33,061 nucleotides of DNA from a virus, in IMG/VR virus record IMGVR_UViG_3300017713_000036, positions 1-33,061 of that record, one strand, 5' to 3'. The number at the start of each line of letters is the position of its first letter. Position 1 is the first letter of the stretch. The notes under the pieces are model-generated. The model was not told the origin of the DNA. It ran no database searches and saw nothing but the letters and a program-made list of their open reading frames with translations. Below, in pieces: positions 15,850 to 23,071 of this stretch. Both the position numbers and the translations under genes were made by a program.

Positions 15850-16550
15850 TGGCATTTCGTATTGATGATTTCAAGTCCCAAGTGGGTGCGGGTGGTGGGT
15901 TCGCCATGGGAAATCTGTACAAGATTTTCCTGCCACCTATCAACGGTGATGCAAGAGAGATGAACCTATTGTGCAAGGCAGCATCATTGCCTGGCCGTCA
16001 GATCTTATCTACCGAGAACCAGATTGGTCTAACGACCACTAAACAGGCATACGGATATGCGGTAGGTGATATCACCCTGACCTTTATCTGTATGAATGAC
16101 ATGAAGGTACGAACCTACTTTGAACAGTGGCAGAACCTCGCAGTAAACCAAGAGACATTAGAAGTTGGATACTACAATGACTATACCCATCCGGTCATTA
16201 TTCAACACATCAAGAAAGGTACATCGTTTCCTCTTTATAAGAAAGAGATATTTGATTCGGGTAAGATCCCATCATCTATCAGGGGACGATTACCAAGACT
16301 AGGGCCATTAGATCTTGCACAGGGTGAGATTGATTTGAATGCAGTATTTGGTGATGATATCACCTATACTTTAGTCCTAGATAAAGCATACCCAACTACA
16401 CTAAACGAAATACCGTTGGGTGACGATGGGCAGTTGATGGAAGTAACCGTACAATTGTCTTACAAGAATTGGTCAAGTAAAAGTGGTGACGCTGGTGGCG
16501 GTGGTTTCATTGAAGGAATTGCAGGCGAATTGATCAGGAAGTTTTTATAA
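15849..16550 (+). CDS. Tail-tube-fold protein (gp19/gp54-like)
   Basis: A 233-residue protein with the features of a T4 gp19-family tube protein: LYKIFLPPINGDAREMNLLC, then KAASLPGRQI (the loop also seen in tube and cap proteins), YGYAVGDITLTFICMNDMKV, RTYFEQW and a final VTVQLSYKNWS strand. The family makes the inner tube or, as gp54, the first tube-like ring on the baseplate. Because this gene is next to gp26 and the tape-measure candidate rather than to a sheath gene, a baseplate tube initiator (gp54-like) role is favoured over the major tube. The C-terminus is Gly-rich with a hydrophobic end. It overlaps its upstream neighbour by one base. Confidence 0.65.
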   Translation: MAFRIDDFKSQVGAGGGFAMGNLYKIFLPPINGDAREMNLLCKAASLPGRQILSTENQIGLTTTKQAYGYAVGDITLTFICMNDMKVRTYFEQWQNLAVNQETLEVGYYNDYTHPVIIQHIKKGTSFPLYKKEIFDSGKIPSSIRGRLPRLGPLDLAQGEIDLNAVFGDDITYTLVLDKAYPTTLNEIPLGDDGQLMEVTVQLSYKNWSSKSGDAGGGGFIEGIAGELIRKFL

Positions 16551-16565
16551 TATTTGGAGCATATT

Positions 16566-17276
16566 ATGGCATTACCTAAGTTAAATGATACCTTGAAGTA
16601 TGAGATGACGATTCCGTCATCGGACAGGCAGATTACATACAGACCCTACTTGGTCAAGGAAGAGAAGATTCTACTCTCTGCGTTTGAGTCTCAGGATGAG
16701 AAACAGGCAATGAGAGCAATGATGGACACGGTAGTCGCATGTGTCTACGAGGATATTGTATCCTCTGAACTGGCCACATTTGATGTGGAGTATATGTTCA
16801 CCCAGATTCGTAGTAAGTCTGTGGGTGAGTCATCTAACCTGACGGTGAGGTGTCAACAAGAAGAGTGTGACGGCACGACTGAAGTGAGTGTTGATCTATC
16901 AACGGTAGAGGTATTCAAGACTGATGTTGATAATGTAATTCAACTCACTGATGATATCTCTATTGAGATGCGATACCCGACATACGACTCGTTTGTGAGA
17001 CATTATAAGGATGGTATGACGGAGGCAGACTTTGGGTTTGCTATGTTAGAGGATTGTGTTGTATCCATAATGACAGAGGATGAACAGTTCCTCGCGAGTG
17101 ATGTAAGCAGAAAGGAGTTGAGTGGGTTTATCGACTCAATGACGAATAAACAGTTTGAACAGGTAGGTGAATTCTTGAAGACTGTACCTGCCATGAAAAA
17201 GGATATAGAGTTCACGTGTTCCAAGTGTGGAGAAGATAGCACGATTACTCTGGAGGGTATCCAAGATTTTTTTTAG
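16566..17276 (+). CDS. 26: Baseplate hub assembly chaperone gp26
   Basis: A 236-residue homologue of T4 gp26 (208 residues; T4_baseplate family), which assists hub assembly. The start MALPKLNDTLKYE with YRPYLVKEEKILLSAFES is the family signature; the ATG at 16566 is preferred over an upstream TTG because TTGGAG lies at the right distance for a ribosome site. Two Cys pairs, Cys96/Cys101 and Cys218/Cys221 (CSKC), could form a zinc ribbon. The region 133-150 (IEMRYPTYDSFVRHY) is also typical. It is followed, overlapping by one base, by a small gp51-like gene, a pairing resembling the chaperone gene pairs of other phage tails. Confidence 0.82.
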   Translation: MALPKLNDTLKYEMTIPSSDRQITYRPYLVKEEKILLSAFESQDEKQAMRAMMDTVVACVYEDIVSSELATFDVEYMFTQIRSKSVGESSNLTVRCQQEECDGTTEVSVDLSTVEVFKTDVDNVIQLTDDISIEMRYPTYDSFVRHYKDGMTEADFGFAMLEDCVVSIMTEDEQFLASDVSRKELSGFIDSMTNKQFEQVGEFLKTVPAMKKDIEFTCSKCGEDSTITLEGIQDFF

Positions 17277-17461
17277 TGTGCCTCTCACACGATACTTTGG
17301 TCAATCATTTTAAGACCAACTTCGCGTTGATGCAGCACTTTCAGTATTCACTACAAGACATCGAACATATGATGCCTTGGGAGAGAGAGGTCTATCTCGT
17401 GTTACTTGAGGAACACTTGAAAGAACGAGAAGAACAGATGAAAGAACAACAAAGGCGTTGA
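17276..17461 (+). CDS. 51: Small gp51-like hub assembly protein
   Basis: A 61-residue protein starting with GTG that overlaps the gp26 stop by one base. The core MMPWEREVYLVLLEEHLKER is the hallmark of a small protein found after the tail chaperone in many phages; in T4-like phages it is annotated gp51, a hub assembly catalyst. The last 20 residues are a charged helix (EEQMKEQQRR). The N-terminus has a short FALMQHFQYSLQDIE helix. T4 gp51 is larger, so the match is partial. The GTG start is supported by tight coupling to gp26; no better ATG exists upstream, and the first internal Met would remove the conserved N-terminal helix. Confidence 0.6.
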   Translation: MCLSHDTLVNHFKTNFALMQHFQYSLQDIEHMMPWEREVYLVLLEEHLKEREEQMKEQQRR

Positions 17462-17467
17462 TAACAA

Positions 17468-19240
17468 ATGGCAACACTTGATAAGGTAACAGGAGAACTG
17501 CGTCTAAATAACGCTGCGTCTGAACAACGAGACAAAGAACAGTTAGGGCAACTTGTCACTCTCAACAAACAGTTTGAGAAGTACTTCAAGTCTATGTCTG
17601 CTAGTAAGGGTGACGATCTAGAGAAAGAGCGAGAGAAGAAGGAAGAGAAGGCTCCTGCTGGTCGTGGTGATCTCGTTGCGGGTGGCGCTGCCGTTAAAGG
17701 GTCTAGTCTGGGTGTTATTGGAGCAGCACTTGTTGCGGCTGGTGCCGCAGTAGTCGGTGCTGTTGCTGGTATTTTCCGTGGTTTCGTTGATAGTCTGGAT
17801 CTCTTTACCAAAGGGTTCTTCAGTAAACAAATCAAACGTATTACAGATGGTATCACAGATTTTTTCAAGCGTTTCGGTGGTGGTGTAAAAACTGAAGTAT
17901 CATTTCTCGATAAGGGTCTTGAAGGGTTCAGGAGAGGCGTATTCAACTTCGTAAATGCATTCAAAAAGGTGGGGACTACAGTTGGGGCTGTTGGAAAAGA
18001 GGTTACTATAGTAGCAAGTGACTTCAAAAGTTTCCCTGCTAGACTGGGTGCTGCGTTTGCCGTATTCCGTCCAGCCTTCAATAACCTACAACTATTGTTT
18101 AACGATATCAAGGGTGTGTTCTCCAAGATAGGTACGGTTGCAGATACAGCAAAGGATGCTGGTGGGTTTATTTCTAAGATCGCAGAAGTAGCCAAACCTT
18201 TCTTTAGTGTATTTCAACGACTAGGTAGGTTCCTTGGCGGGCCTATCACCGCATTCATCTTTGGTGTCATCGATGCATTCAGTGGTGCTATGACAGGATT
18301 CGAGGAAACCGAAGGTAGTCTGGGAGAGAAGATCTTTGGTGGTATCATGGGTGCGATAGCTGGATTCGTCTCAGGATTCATCGGTGGTATCCTTGACCTT
18401 GGTAAGATGCTTGTTGGTTTCGTTGCAGGTCTGTTCGGGTTTGAGGATTTCAAAGAAAAACTTGCTTCCATCTCTATCACTGATTTTATCTTTGATTCCC
18501 TAATGAAGTTAAAGGATATGGTATTAGACTTCGTTAGAAGTCCCTTGGATAGTGTGAAGAGTATCTTTGGTTTCGGTGATGACGAAGAAGACGCTCCTCC
18601 TCCTGAAGTGAAAGAAGGTAACAAAGGTCTACAACGTGCGTTACGAAAACAAGAACAAGCACGACGATCCGCTAGTGGTCAAGGGCCGCAGGTAACTGTC
18701 ACGGAACCACCACCTCAAACAGTCCTAAAGACACAAGAAGCAACTGCGCCTGGGCTCAAGACCAAACCCATGAATGATGCGACAAAGGAGTTCACTGCCT
18801 ATGCCGATTCAGAAGAAGGTAAAGCAGAGTTTGCTAGGAATGCTGCGGAACGTGAGGCAAAAAAGGCAGCGATGCTTGCAAGGGCAGAGGCAGCAAAAGA
18901 AAGACGAGCAGCGAGACTCGCGAATCCAGAGGTAAGGGCATCAGAAATTGAAAGACGTAGGTCTCAGTTAGCAAGAAACGAGGGACGTTTCGCTGGCATG
19001 TCTGCCGAAGAACGAAATACGAATGCTGGTGCTATAACGGAGAGACGTATTAGCGAACTACAGGATCAGATCAAGTTCCTTGAGTCACAAGGTGCTGGTG
19101 GTGGTGCTACGGTCATTGCTCCACAGACTACTACCAATAACAACCAGAGTAGTTCTGCGATGTATGGTGACCCATCACCCGCGACAGATGACCTTGATAG
19201 AGCCGCTGATAATTTCCACAATGTCAGTTGGGTAAACTAG
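17468..19240 (+). CDS. 29: Tape-measure / tail length protein (gp29-like)
   Basis: A 590-residue protein, the same length as I recall for T4 gp29, the tail length determinant. It begins with a charged helix (about 1-60), then has Ala/Gly/Val-rich hydrophobic segments at about 70-110 (LGVIGAALVAAGAAVVGAVA) and 235-340 (Gly/Phe/Ile-rich, several membrane-like helices), as in tape measures that pass into the inner membrane at infection. Residues 370-540 are Ala/Glu/Arg-rich with coiled-coil character and include REAKKAAMLARAEAAKERRA. No enzyme domain is seen. It follows gp26 and the gp51-like gene, matching the T4 hub order 26-51-27-28-29. The function is inferred from composition and context, because these proteins diverge quickly. 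Confidence 0.68.
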   Translation: MATLDKVTGELRLNNAASEQRDKEQLGQLVTLNKQFEKYFKSMSASKGDDLEKEREKKEEKAPAGRGDLVAGGAAVKGSSLGVIGAALVAAGAAVVGAVAGIFRGFVDSLDLFTKGFFSKQIKRITDGITDFFKRFGGGVKTEVSFLDKGLEGFRRGVFNFVNAFKKVGTTVGAVGKEVTIVASDFKSFPARLGAAFAVFRPAFNNLQLLFNDIKGVFSKIGTVADTAKDAGGFISKIAEVAKPFFSVFQRLGRFLGGPITAFIFGVIDAFSGAMTGFEETEGSLGEKIFGGIMGAIAGFVSGFIGGILDLGKMLVGFVAGLFGFEDFKEKLASISITDFIFDSLMKLKDMVLDFVRSPLDSVKSIFGFGDDEEDAPPPEVKEGNKGLQRALRKQEQARRSASGQGPQVTVTEPPPQTVLKTQEATAPGLKTKPMNDATKEFTAYADSEEGKAEFARNAAEREAKKAAMLARAEAAKERRAARLANPEVRASEIERRRSQLARNEGRFAGMSAEERNTNAGAITERRISELQDQIKFLESQGAGGGATVIAPQTTTNNNQSSSAMYGDPSPATDDLDRAADNFHNVSWVN

Positions 19241-19243
19241 CAT

Positions 19244-19268
19244 AAAAAAAGGGGCACCGAAGTGCCCC
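19244..19268 (-). terminator. Rho-independent terminator of gp32
   Basis: On the minus strand GGGGCAC-TTCG-GTGCCCC forms a 7-bp GC-rich stem closed by C and G around a UUCG tetraloop, followed by seven Ts. It lies 17 bases beyond the gp32 stop. On the plus strand there is no T-tract after the stem, so it is directional for gp32. Confidence 0.9.
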
Positions 19269-19285
19269 TCAAAGGATAGAAGAGT

Positions 19286-20209
19286 TTAGTCTTCTGCTGC
19301 AAGTTTAGCAAAGTAACTTAGAGTATCATCCTCGTCTGCTGCTGCCGTGATATTCGGTTCAGGAGCAGAGGCGATAACCTGTGGTTCTTGTTCACGTGCA
19401 GATACTACTTCCGCAGTCTCGGTCAGTGAGTCATTCTTGATGGTTGCACCAGCACCCGTTGATTGACCCAGTACAACTTCCAAACGACCTTTCAGTTCGT
19501 CATAGGCCTTGTACGAAGACGGAGCAGTAAACTCTGACATGTCGTGCAACTGATTATAAGTTGCTTCGAGTCGCGTCTCATCTGCTTCCAGTAACGGTGC
19601 AGGAGCCTTGAACTCAGACTTATCATAGTTACGATATCCCGCAACATTACGAATCTTCAGTTGGAAGTCAGCACCAGTCCAGAAGTCAAACGGATTGATC
19701 GGTTCTTCGCCTGGAAATTCTGGTTGCATCTTATCCATGATCTTATCAAAGATCTTCTTGCCGAAGTCGTACATGAATACTTTACCTTCGTTGGCAGGAT
19801 TGGCAGGATCGTTCATAACCATGATGTTCGCAACATAGTGAAGTCTACGCTTCTGTTTACGTGCGATTTCTTTGTCCTCTTCAATACCAGAGTTCCATAG
19901 TCGTGAGTTGTATTCACTCACTGGGTCATTGTTACCCAGAGTCGTGAGAGACTTCTCAACATACCATTGACCCGTAGGCCCTTTGAAGAAGTGATCGAAG
20001 TAACGTACCCAAGGGAGTTCTTGACCTTCTGCCGCAGGGAGGAAACGAACAACGGCATAACCGTTACCTGATTCATCTACCGTAGGTTTCCAGAAGCGCA
20101 AGTCTTCGTACTTGTTGTTACCTTGCTTGGCACCGCCTCCCATCGCCTGTGCGGCTGCTGCCAACTGGGTGATGTCGGTACGGTTATTTTTTAGATTTGC
20201 AAAAGACAT
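19286..20209 (-). CDS. 32: Single-stranded DNA-binding protein gp32
   Basis: A 307-residue homologue of T4 gp32 (301 residues), which coats ssDNA in replication, recombination and repair. The N-terminus (ANLKNNRTDITQLAAAAQAM) carries the basic cooperativity motif. The core (KYEDLRFWKPTVDESGNGYA, VVRFLPA, PWVRYFDHFFKGPTGQWYVE, then an INPFDFWTGADFQLKI segment) is the OB-fold. The C-terminus is acidic (DEDDTLSYFAKLAAED) for binding partner proteins. The T4 zinc site (one His and three Cys) is missing: the whole protein has no Cys. It has its own sigma70-type promoter at 20243-20271, an A-rich unstructured leader with AAGGAA, and a terminator, so it can be made independently and could be autoregulated. 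Confidence 0.92.
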   Translation of the reverse strand: MSFANLKNNRTDITQLAAAAQAMGGGAKQGNNKYEDLRFWKPTVDESGNGYAVVRFLPAAEGQELPWVRYFDHFFKGPTGQWYVEKSLTTLGNNDPVSEYNSRLWNSGIEEDKEIARKQKRRLHYVANIMVMNDPANPANEGKVFMYDFGKKIFDKIMDKMQPEFPGEEPINPFDFWTGADFQLKIRNVAGYRNYDKSEFKAPAPLLEADETRLEATYNQLHDMSEFTAPSSYKAYDELKGRLEVVLGQSTGAGATIKNDSLTETAEVVSAREQEPQVIASAPEPNITAAADEDDTLSYFAKLAAED

Positions 20210-20242
20210 ATTTTTGTATTTTCCTTGTATGATTGTGTGTCC

Positions 20243-20271
20243 ACTATACCATAATGTAATCGTTTTGTCAA
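20243..20271 (-). promoter_or_regulatory. Sigma70-type promoter of gp32
   Basis: Minus strand: TTGACA at 20271-20266, a 17-base spacer, and TATAGT at 20248-20243. Expected start is near 20236. The -35 box lies just before the end of gp33, with an A/T-rich stretch upstream. Confidence 0.82.
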
Positions 20272-20274
20272 CCT

Positions 20275-20544
20275 TTATTTTAAGGGTAAGGCCTCACCCT
20301 TTTCGAGAAAGTTAAGGTTCATTGCTTCAACCTCAATCTTCTCTTTGATAGATGTCGCGATATATTTCTTGACATCCTCAATCTCTAGGTTATTCTCTTC
20401 ACAGAGATAAACCACTGCGTCCATATAGGACATTGATTTTTGTCTGACCGCATCTTCGGTCATCTTGGTGAACTTCTTCTTGTTCATGAAGTTGGACTCT
20501 TCCGAAGAAGAATCCACTCCACCCATTTGGAAATCAACTTTCAT
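20275..20544 (-). CDS. 33: Late transcription coactivator gp33
   Basis: An 89-residue homologue of T4 gp33 (112 residues), which bridges the host RNA polymerase and the gp45 clamp for late transcription with the sigma gp55. Diagnostic features are MNKKKFTKMTEDAVRQKSMS, then YMDAVVYLCEENNLEIEDVK, and KIEVEAMNLNFLEKG, the same core helices as other T4-like gp33 proteins. The first 18 residues are Ser/Glu-rich. It has its own late promoter TATAAATA at 20562-20569 and a strong GAGGAG ribosome site, so it could amplify its own expression once late transcription starts. It lies between a conserved hypothetical and gp32. Confidence 0.83.
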   Translation of the reverse strand: MKVDFQMGGVDSSSEESNFMNKKKFTKMTEDAVRQKSMSYMDAVVYLCEENNLEIEDVKKYIATSIKEKIEVEAMNLNFLEKGEALPLK

Positions 20545-21168
20545 CTATTCCTCCTCATCACTATTTATAATAGTAGAAGAACTGTGAAATTGCTTGGCAT
20601 ATTCCTTATCATTGTCAAACTCTTCCATCAGTTCGGGTGTCCAAGTCTGTCGGATATCGGGATACCACCATCCCATTGTACGCTTGGGTGTACCGTCAGC
20701 ATGGTAGGCCATTGCCTCAACCTTGTACTGTATACGACCTTCGCGTTGTTCACCATACCGATAATCTAACCAGACACCATTCGCAAGGTACTTCTTTAGA
20801 TTATCGACATAGTTCTCCAGAGCAATGTATTCTGATCTCTCCTTAGAGGCCTTCGAGTTCTTATAACTACGCATTGCCTTCAGTTCGTCTTGATTAGACT
20901 TCAACCATTGCTTGACCTTCTTCCAATGCAAAAAGTGATCTTCTGGTAGATCTCGTATGTCTTCACAGACAGACTTACTACCATCCGCACCACGTGCTTC
21001 CCGTGCCTTTGCGAGACGCTCTACCGCTGCCTTCTTCTGCTCCGCAGTCATAGGTTTGCGTTTACGTTTCACTTTGCCACGTTCAAATCCAAGTTCTTCT
21101 AGGGCACGTTTGTTCTTCGCTTCCCTAGTCTTCCTTGCTTTCTGTGCTGCTGTAAGTTTTTTTGCCAT
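20545..21168 (-). CDS. Conserved hypothetical, basic N-terminus, 207 aa
   Basis: A 207-residue protein that I have seen in marine T4-like phages but cannot assign. Residues 1-60 are strongly basic and helical (KRALEELGFERGKVKRKRKP, MTAEQKKAAVERLAKAREAR), suggesting nucleic-acid or polymerase binding. The middle (SVCEDIRDLPEDHFLHWKKV, KQWLKSNQDELKAMRSYKNS) is helical. The C-terminal half contains aromatic strands (WLDYRYGEQREGRIQYKVEA, RTMGWWYPDIRQTW) and an acidic tail. Because it lies with gp33 and gp32, a role in replication or transcription is likely. It is not an obvious gp59, which in T4 neighbours gp32. The stop overlaps the gp33 leader. Confidence 0.7.
   Translation of the reverse strand: MAKKLTAAQKARKTREAKNKRALEELGFERGKVKRKRKPMTAEQKKAAVERLAKAREARGADGSKSVCEDIRDLPEDHFLHWKKVKQWLKSNQDELKAMRSYKNSKASKERSEYIALENYVDNLKKYLANGVWLDYRYGEQREGRIQYKVEAMAYHADGTPKRTMGWWYPDIRQTWTPELMEEFDNDKEYAKQFHSSSTIINSDEEE
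20562..20569 (-). promoter_or_regulatory. Late promoter TATAAATA before gp33
   Basis: TATAAATA on the minus strand lies inside the last codons of the 207-residue gene. The predicted start near 20556 leaves a 12-base leader with GAGGAG before the gp33 ATG. Confidence 0.65.
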
Positions 21169-21180
21169 AAGGTATATAGT

Positions 21181-21486
21181 CTATGCGCCAGTTATGAGGT
21201 CATGAGTTGATGGGTACGGACTCTCCATGTTGAATGACAACAAAGAGTCTACACGAAACGAACGCCAGTCAGCCAAGTCCAAGTCAAACACACGCACCGC
21301 AAGTTGATTCTTCTCAGTGTTTGCATTCGCATCAGTCTTGGGCATCTTATCTGCTGGTATCAAATCTGATACTAGAGTTGCCTTCATTTCACGTATAGCA
21401 CCATCCTTCACTTTTGTGAATGATAAGTCTACCACACCTTGACGTAAGGTGTCAACGATTTCTTGATAATTCAAGTCTTTCTCCAT
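21181..21486 (-). CDS. SH3-like beta-barrel conserved phage protein
   Basis: A 101-residue protein beginning at MEKDLNYQEI; an ATG at 21549 in the same frame would overlap the upstream gene by 62 bases and is rejected. The motif LRQGVVDLSFTKVKDGAIRE, then MKATLVSDLIP, ending VFDLDLADWRSFRVDSLLSF, is characteristic of small T4-like marine-phage proteins usually described as SH3-type beta-barrels (V.F.K.DG..R.M..TL...VWD.....WRSFR.D). Function is unknown; they may bind nucleic acid or protein. It follows the 184-residue gene by one base and precedes the 207-residue gene. It could be driven by the predicted promoter at 21678-21706. Confidence 0.75.
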   Translation of the reverse strand: MEKDLNYQEIVDTLRQGVVDLSFTKVKDGAIREMKATLVSDLIPADKMPKTDANANTEKNQLAVRVFDLDLADWRSFRVDSLLSFNMESPYPSTHDLITGA

Positions 21487-21487
21487 A

Positions 21488-22042
21488 TTAAAAACCACCG
21501 ACTGCTTGTTGGTACCAATCTGGCATTGCACGGTTTGTCCAATTAGCAAATCGCTTCTTCTCGTTAATGTAGTAGAAACGATATGCTTCTACAGGATCTT
21601 CACGCTTGCAATACTCAGGCATTGCTTGCGCGAATTCCGTCAACCCACCATCAGGTATGTTTTCAGGAATGTAGGAGAGTATACCAGATAACTTCCTTTC
21701 TGTCAAGTGTTTTTTTCCATATCGGTAGGTATACTCTTTGCAAAGTTCTTCCCACATCTGGTGTAGGTACAGATAGTTTGCAGATGTCTTGCGAGTCCAT
21801 ATTCCACTAGGGTGATTCACATGGGACGCCTTGTAGAGAGTGTTCTCTAGGTTAGAGTTCGGATGTTTCCAACGTTTGATCTTACGACCAATCGCAGTCT
21901 TATCATAGTACTCTTCACCATCAAGAACACGATGTGCCGTGCTCATGAGCTGGGCATATTCGATGATCATCTTGACCACGTGTTTATCCAAGTGCATACG
22001 CGCAGCCTTCACTGGATTAACAGATAGGTGAAAGACATTCAT
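21488..22042 (-). CDS. Conserved marine-phage hypothetical, 184 aa
   Basis: A 184-residue protein of a family common in marine phages. The conserved parts are MNVFHLSVNPVKAARMHLDK, HVVKMIIEYAQLMSTAHRVL, then YKASHVNHPSGIWTRKTSAN with YLYLHQMWEELCKEYTYRYG, and a C-terminal YRFYYINEKKRFANWTNRAM followed by PDWY. Many His, Lys, Trp and Tyr are conserved in position, which suggests an enzyme, and similar sequences have been likened to pyrimidine-dimer glycosylases, but I cannot confirm this. No signal peptide is present. An internal sigma70-type promoter at 21678-21706 lies within its coding region. It overlaps the 84-residue gene by one base. Confidence 0.7.
   Translation of the reverse strand: MNVFHLSVNPVKAARMHLDKHVVKMIIEYAQLMSTAHRVLDGEEYYDKTAIGRKIKRWKHPNSNLENTLYKASHVNHPSGIWTRKTSANYLYLHQMWEELCKEYTYRYGKKHLTERKLSGILSYIPENIPDGGLTEFAQAMPEYCKREDPVEAYRFYYINEKKRFANWTNRAMPDWYQQAVGGF
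21678..21706 (-). promoter_or_regulatory. Intragenic sigma70-type promoter
   Basis: Minus strand: an A-tract, TTGACA at 21706-21701, a 17-base spacer and TATACT at 21683-21678, inside the 184-residue gene. It would supply the SH3-barrel, 207-residue and gp33 genes. Being coding sequence (Leu-Thr-Glu codons), it may be partly fortuitous. Confidence 0.55.
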
Positions 22043-22296
22043 TACCCTTCACCCTGTGCTACATAGTAACCCTCTGCACGAACTTTCATGTCACCAAAGT
22101 TAGGTTCATTAACCTGCTTGACAACATACAGTTGAGATCCGGTCATGAACTCGACGGCATCACGATAGTCATCAAGTTCACGGATTGGGACAACACCCAC
22201 GATGGGCATCTTCCAATCGTCCATGCCCTCAGTGAGAACATCAAACTTTTCACGCAGTAACTGGTACCGACTCTCTTCAACAAATGTCATAGGCAT
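22042..22296 (-). CDS. Hypothetical protein, 84 aa
   Basis: A small protein of unknown function. The start at 22296 (MPMTFVEESR) is chosen because its ATG overlaps the stop of the preceding gene as TAATG and is preceded by GGAG; an in-frame ATG at 22311 would lie inside that gene. The C-terminal half (VEFMTGSQLYVVKQVNEPNF, GDMKVRAEGYYV) looks like a small beta-sheet. It is acidic, soluble, and shows no motif. It belongs to the tightly packed early-type block of small genes. Confidence 0.6.
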   Translation of the reverse strand: MPMTFVEESRYQLLREKFDVLTEGMDDWKMPIVGVVPIRELDDYRDAVEFMTGSQLYVVKQVNEPNFGDMKVRAEGYYVAQGEG

Positions 22297-22607
22297 TACT
22301 TCTTTCTCCATTCACGTAACCATTTAGAACCATCGCGTTCAGCATCCGTAAAGACTGCATTAGTAAACGCTATCGGTATAACTACACCCAAGTGAATAAA
22401 TATACTGGTTAAGGTACTGTAGTCTACCCAGCCTAGGTGATCACTTGCCACAAAACCGAAGTATGCACTCCACATTGTAAACAATGCCAAGGTGAAATAC
22501 ATTTGTAGACTAGGATCTTTGACATATCTCAATGGATTATATCTCACATCCATTACAAGTCTCCAACTATCGACCACAAATATGATCGCTCTTTTTAGGT
22601 GTTTCAT
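22296..22607 (-). CDS. Small membrane protein, two transmembrane segments
   Basis: A 103-residue protein with a basic N-terminus (MKHLKRAIIFVVDSWRLVMD) and two likely membrane helices, at about 34-56 (LQMYFTLALFTMWSAYFGFV) and 66-87 (TSIFIHLGVVIPIAFTNAVF). The end is charged (TDAERDGSKWLREWRKK). Positive charges at both ends suggest both termini in the cytoplasm. The function is unknown; candidates are host membrane modification or superinfection exclusion, but context gives no proof. It starts with an ATGA overlap on the preceding gene and ends with TAATG. Confidence 0.65.
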   Translation of the reverse strand: MKHLKRAIIFVVDSWRLVMDVRYNPLRYVKDPSLQMYFTLALFTMWSAYFGFVASDHLGWVDYSTLTSIFIHLGVVIPIAFTNAVFTDAERDGSKWLREWRKK

Positions 22608-22804
22608 ACACGCTCCTCAGTATTATAAACGGTTTTTGTACCATCATTAGTAACAACAACTACTGTTGCTTCAGTGATTTCGGGAAACTGTGCGCTGAAT
22701 ACAGCGGAGTTGGCGTATGAAACCGCCGACTCGTAAGAAGTGATTGGGGCATAGAGACCTGCAAAGACCTCACCAGTTTGTGACTTAACAATGTATTTTT
22801 CCAT
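22604..22804 (-). CDS. Hypothetical protein, 66 aa
   Basis: A 66-residue soluble protein (MEKYIVKSQTGEVFAGLYAP) with a beta-hairpin-like beginning, a helix (YESAVSYANSAVFSAQF) and a closing strand (ATVVVVTNDGTKTVYN). This beta-alpha-beta order is compact but matches no family I know. GGAG lies eight bases before the ATG. The gene is coupled to its neighbours by one base before and a four-base ATGA overlap after. Confidence 0.6.
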   Translation of the reverse strand: MEKYIVKSQTGEVFAGLYAPITSYESAVSYANSAVFSAQFPEITEATVVVVTNDGTKTVYNTEERV

Positions 22805-22805
22805 A

Positions 22806-22997
22806 CTATACTCCGTAAAAGGCTCGTTCTAGTTTCTCGGTAGCGATGTCAATCAACTCGACTCGCTTCTGGGCAGTAGGAGTCATATCCTGTGCCATCA
22901 CGTTTGCAGTTCGCATCGCTGCCATTCGCAAGACATGAAGTTCTTTCTTGGTCAAGACAACAGTGATTTCTTCAGCAGCTTCACATTCGTGGTACAT
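22806..22997 (-). CDS. Hypothetical protein, 63 aa
   Basis: A 63-residue protein, mainly helical (LTKKELHVLRMAAMRTANVM and KRVELIDIATEKLERAFYGV), with an acidic beginning. Function unknown. It is the first gene behind the strong promoter at 23030-23058 and has an AAGGAA ribosome site seven bases before the ATG, so it should be well expressed early. Its promoter and leader are almost identical to those of the gene starting at 24174. Confidence 0.62.
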   Translation of the reverse strand: MYHECEAAEEITVVLTKKELHVLRMAAMRTANVMAQDMTPTAQKRVELIDIATEKLERAFYGV

Positions 22998-23004
22998 TCT
23001 TCAG

Positions 23005-23035
23005 TTCCTTTCTCATTCTCAATACAAGTATTATA
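23005..23035 (-). repeat. Promoter-leader repeat, copy 1
   Basis: Thirty-one bases covering the TATAAT box, the start region and the AAGGAA ribosome site. They match positions 24180-24210 at 30 of 31 bases on the same strand. A duplicated expression cassette in front of unrelated small genes. Confidence 0.9.
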
Positions 23036-23058
23036 AGCGATGCAGCAACTTTTGTCAA
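23030..23058 (-). promoter_or_regulatory. Consensus sigma70-type promoter
   Basis: Minus strand: A-tract, TTGACA at 23058-23053, a 17-base spacer and TATAAT at 23035-23030, both boxes perfect. It sits in the 74-base gap before the 63-residue gene. Confidence 0.9.
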
Positions 23059-23071
23059 CACTTTTTTTCAA

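Noticed and set aside
17392-18195. A 267-codon open frame antisense to the tape-measure gene
   Set aside because: Its Ser/Pro/Leu-rich product is a shadow of the Gly/Ala-rich tape-measure frame, and there is no ribosome site or supporting context.
21487-21549. N-terminal extension of the SH3-barrel gene
   Set aside because: It would overlap the 184-residue gene by 62 bases, and the family start fits the Met at 21486.
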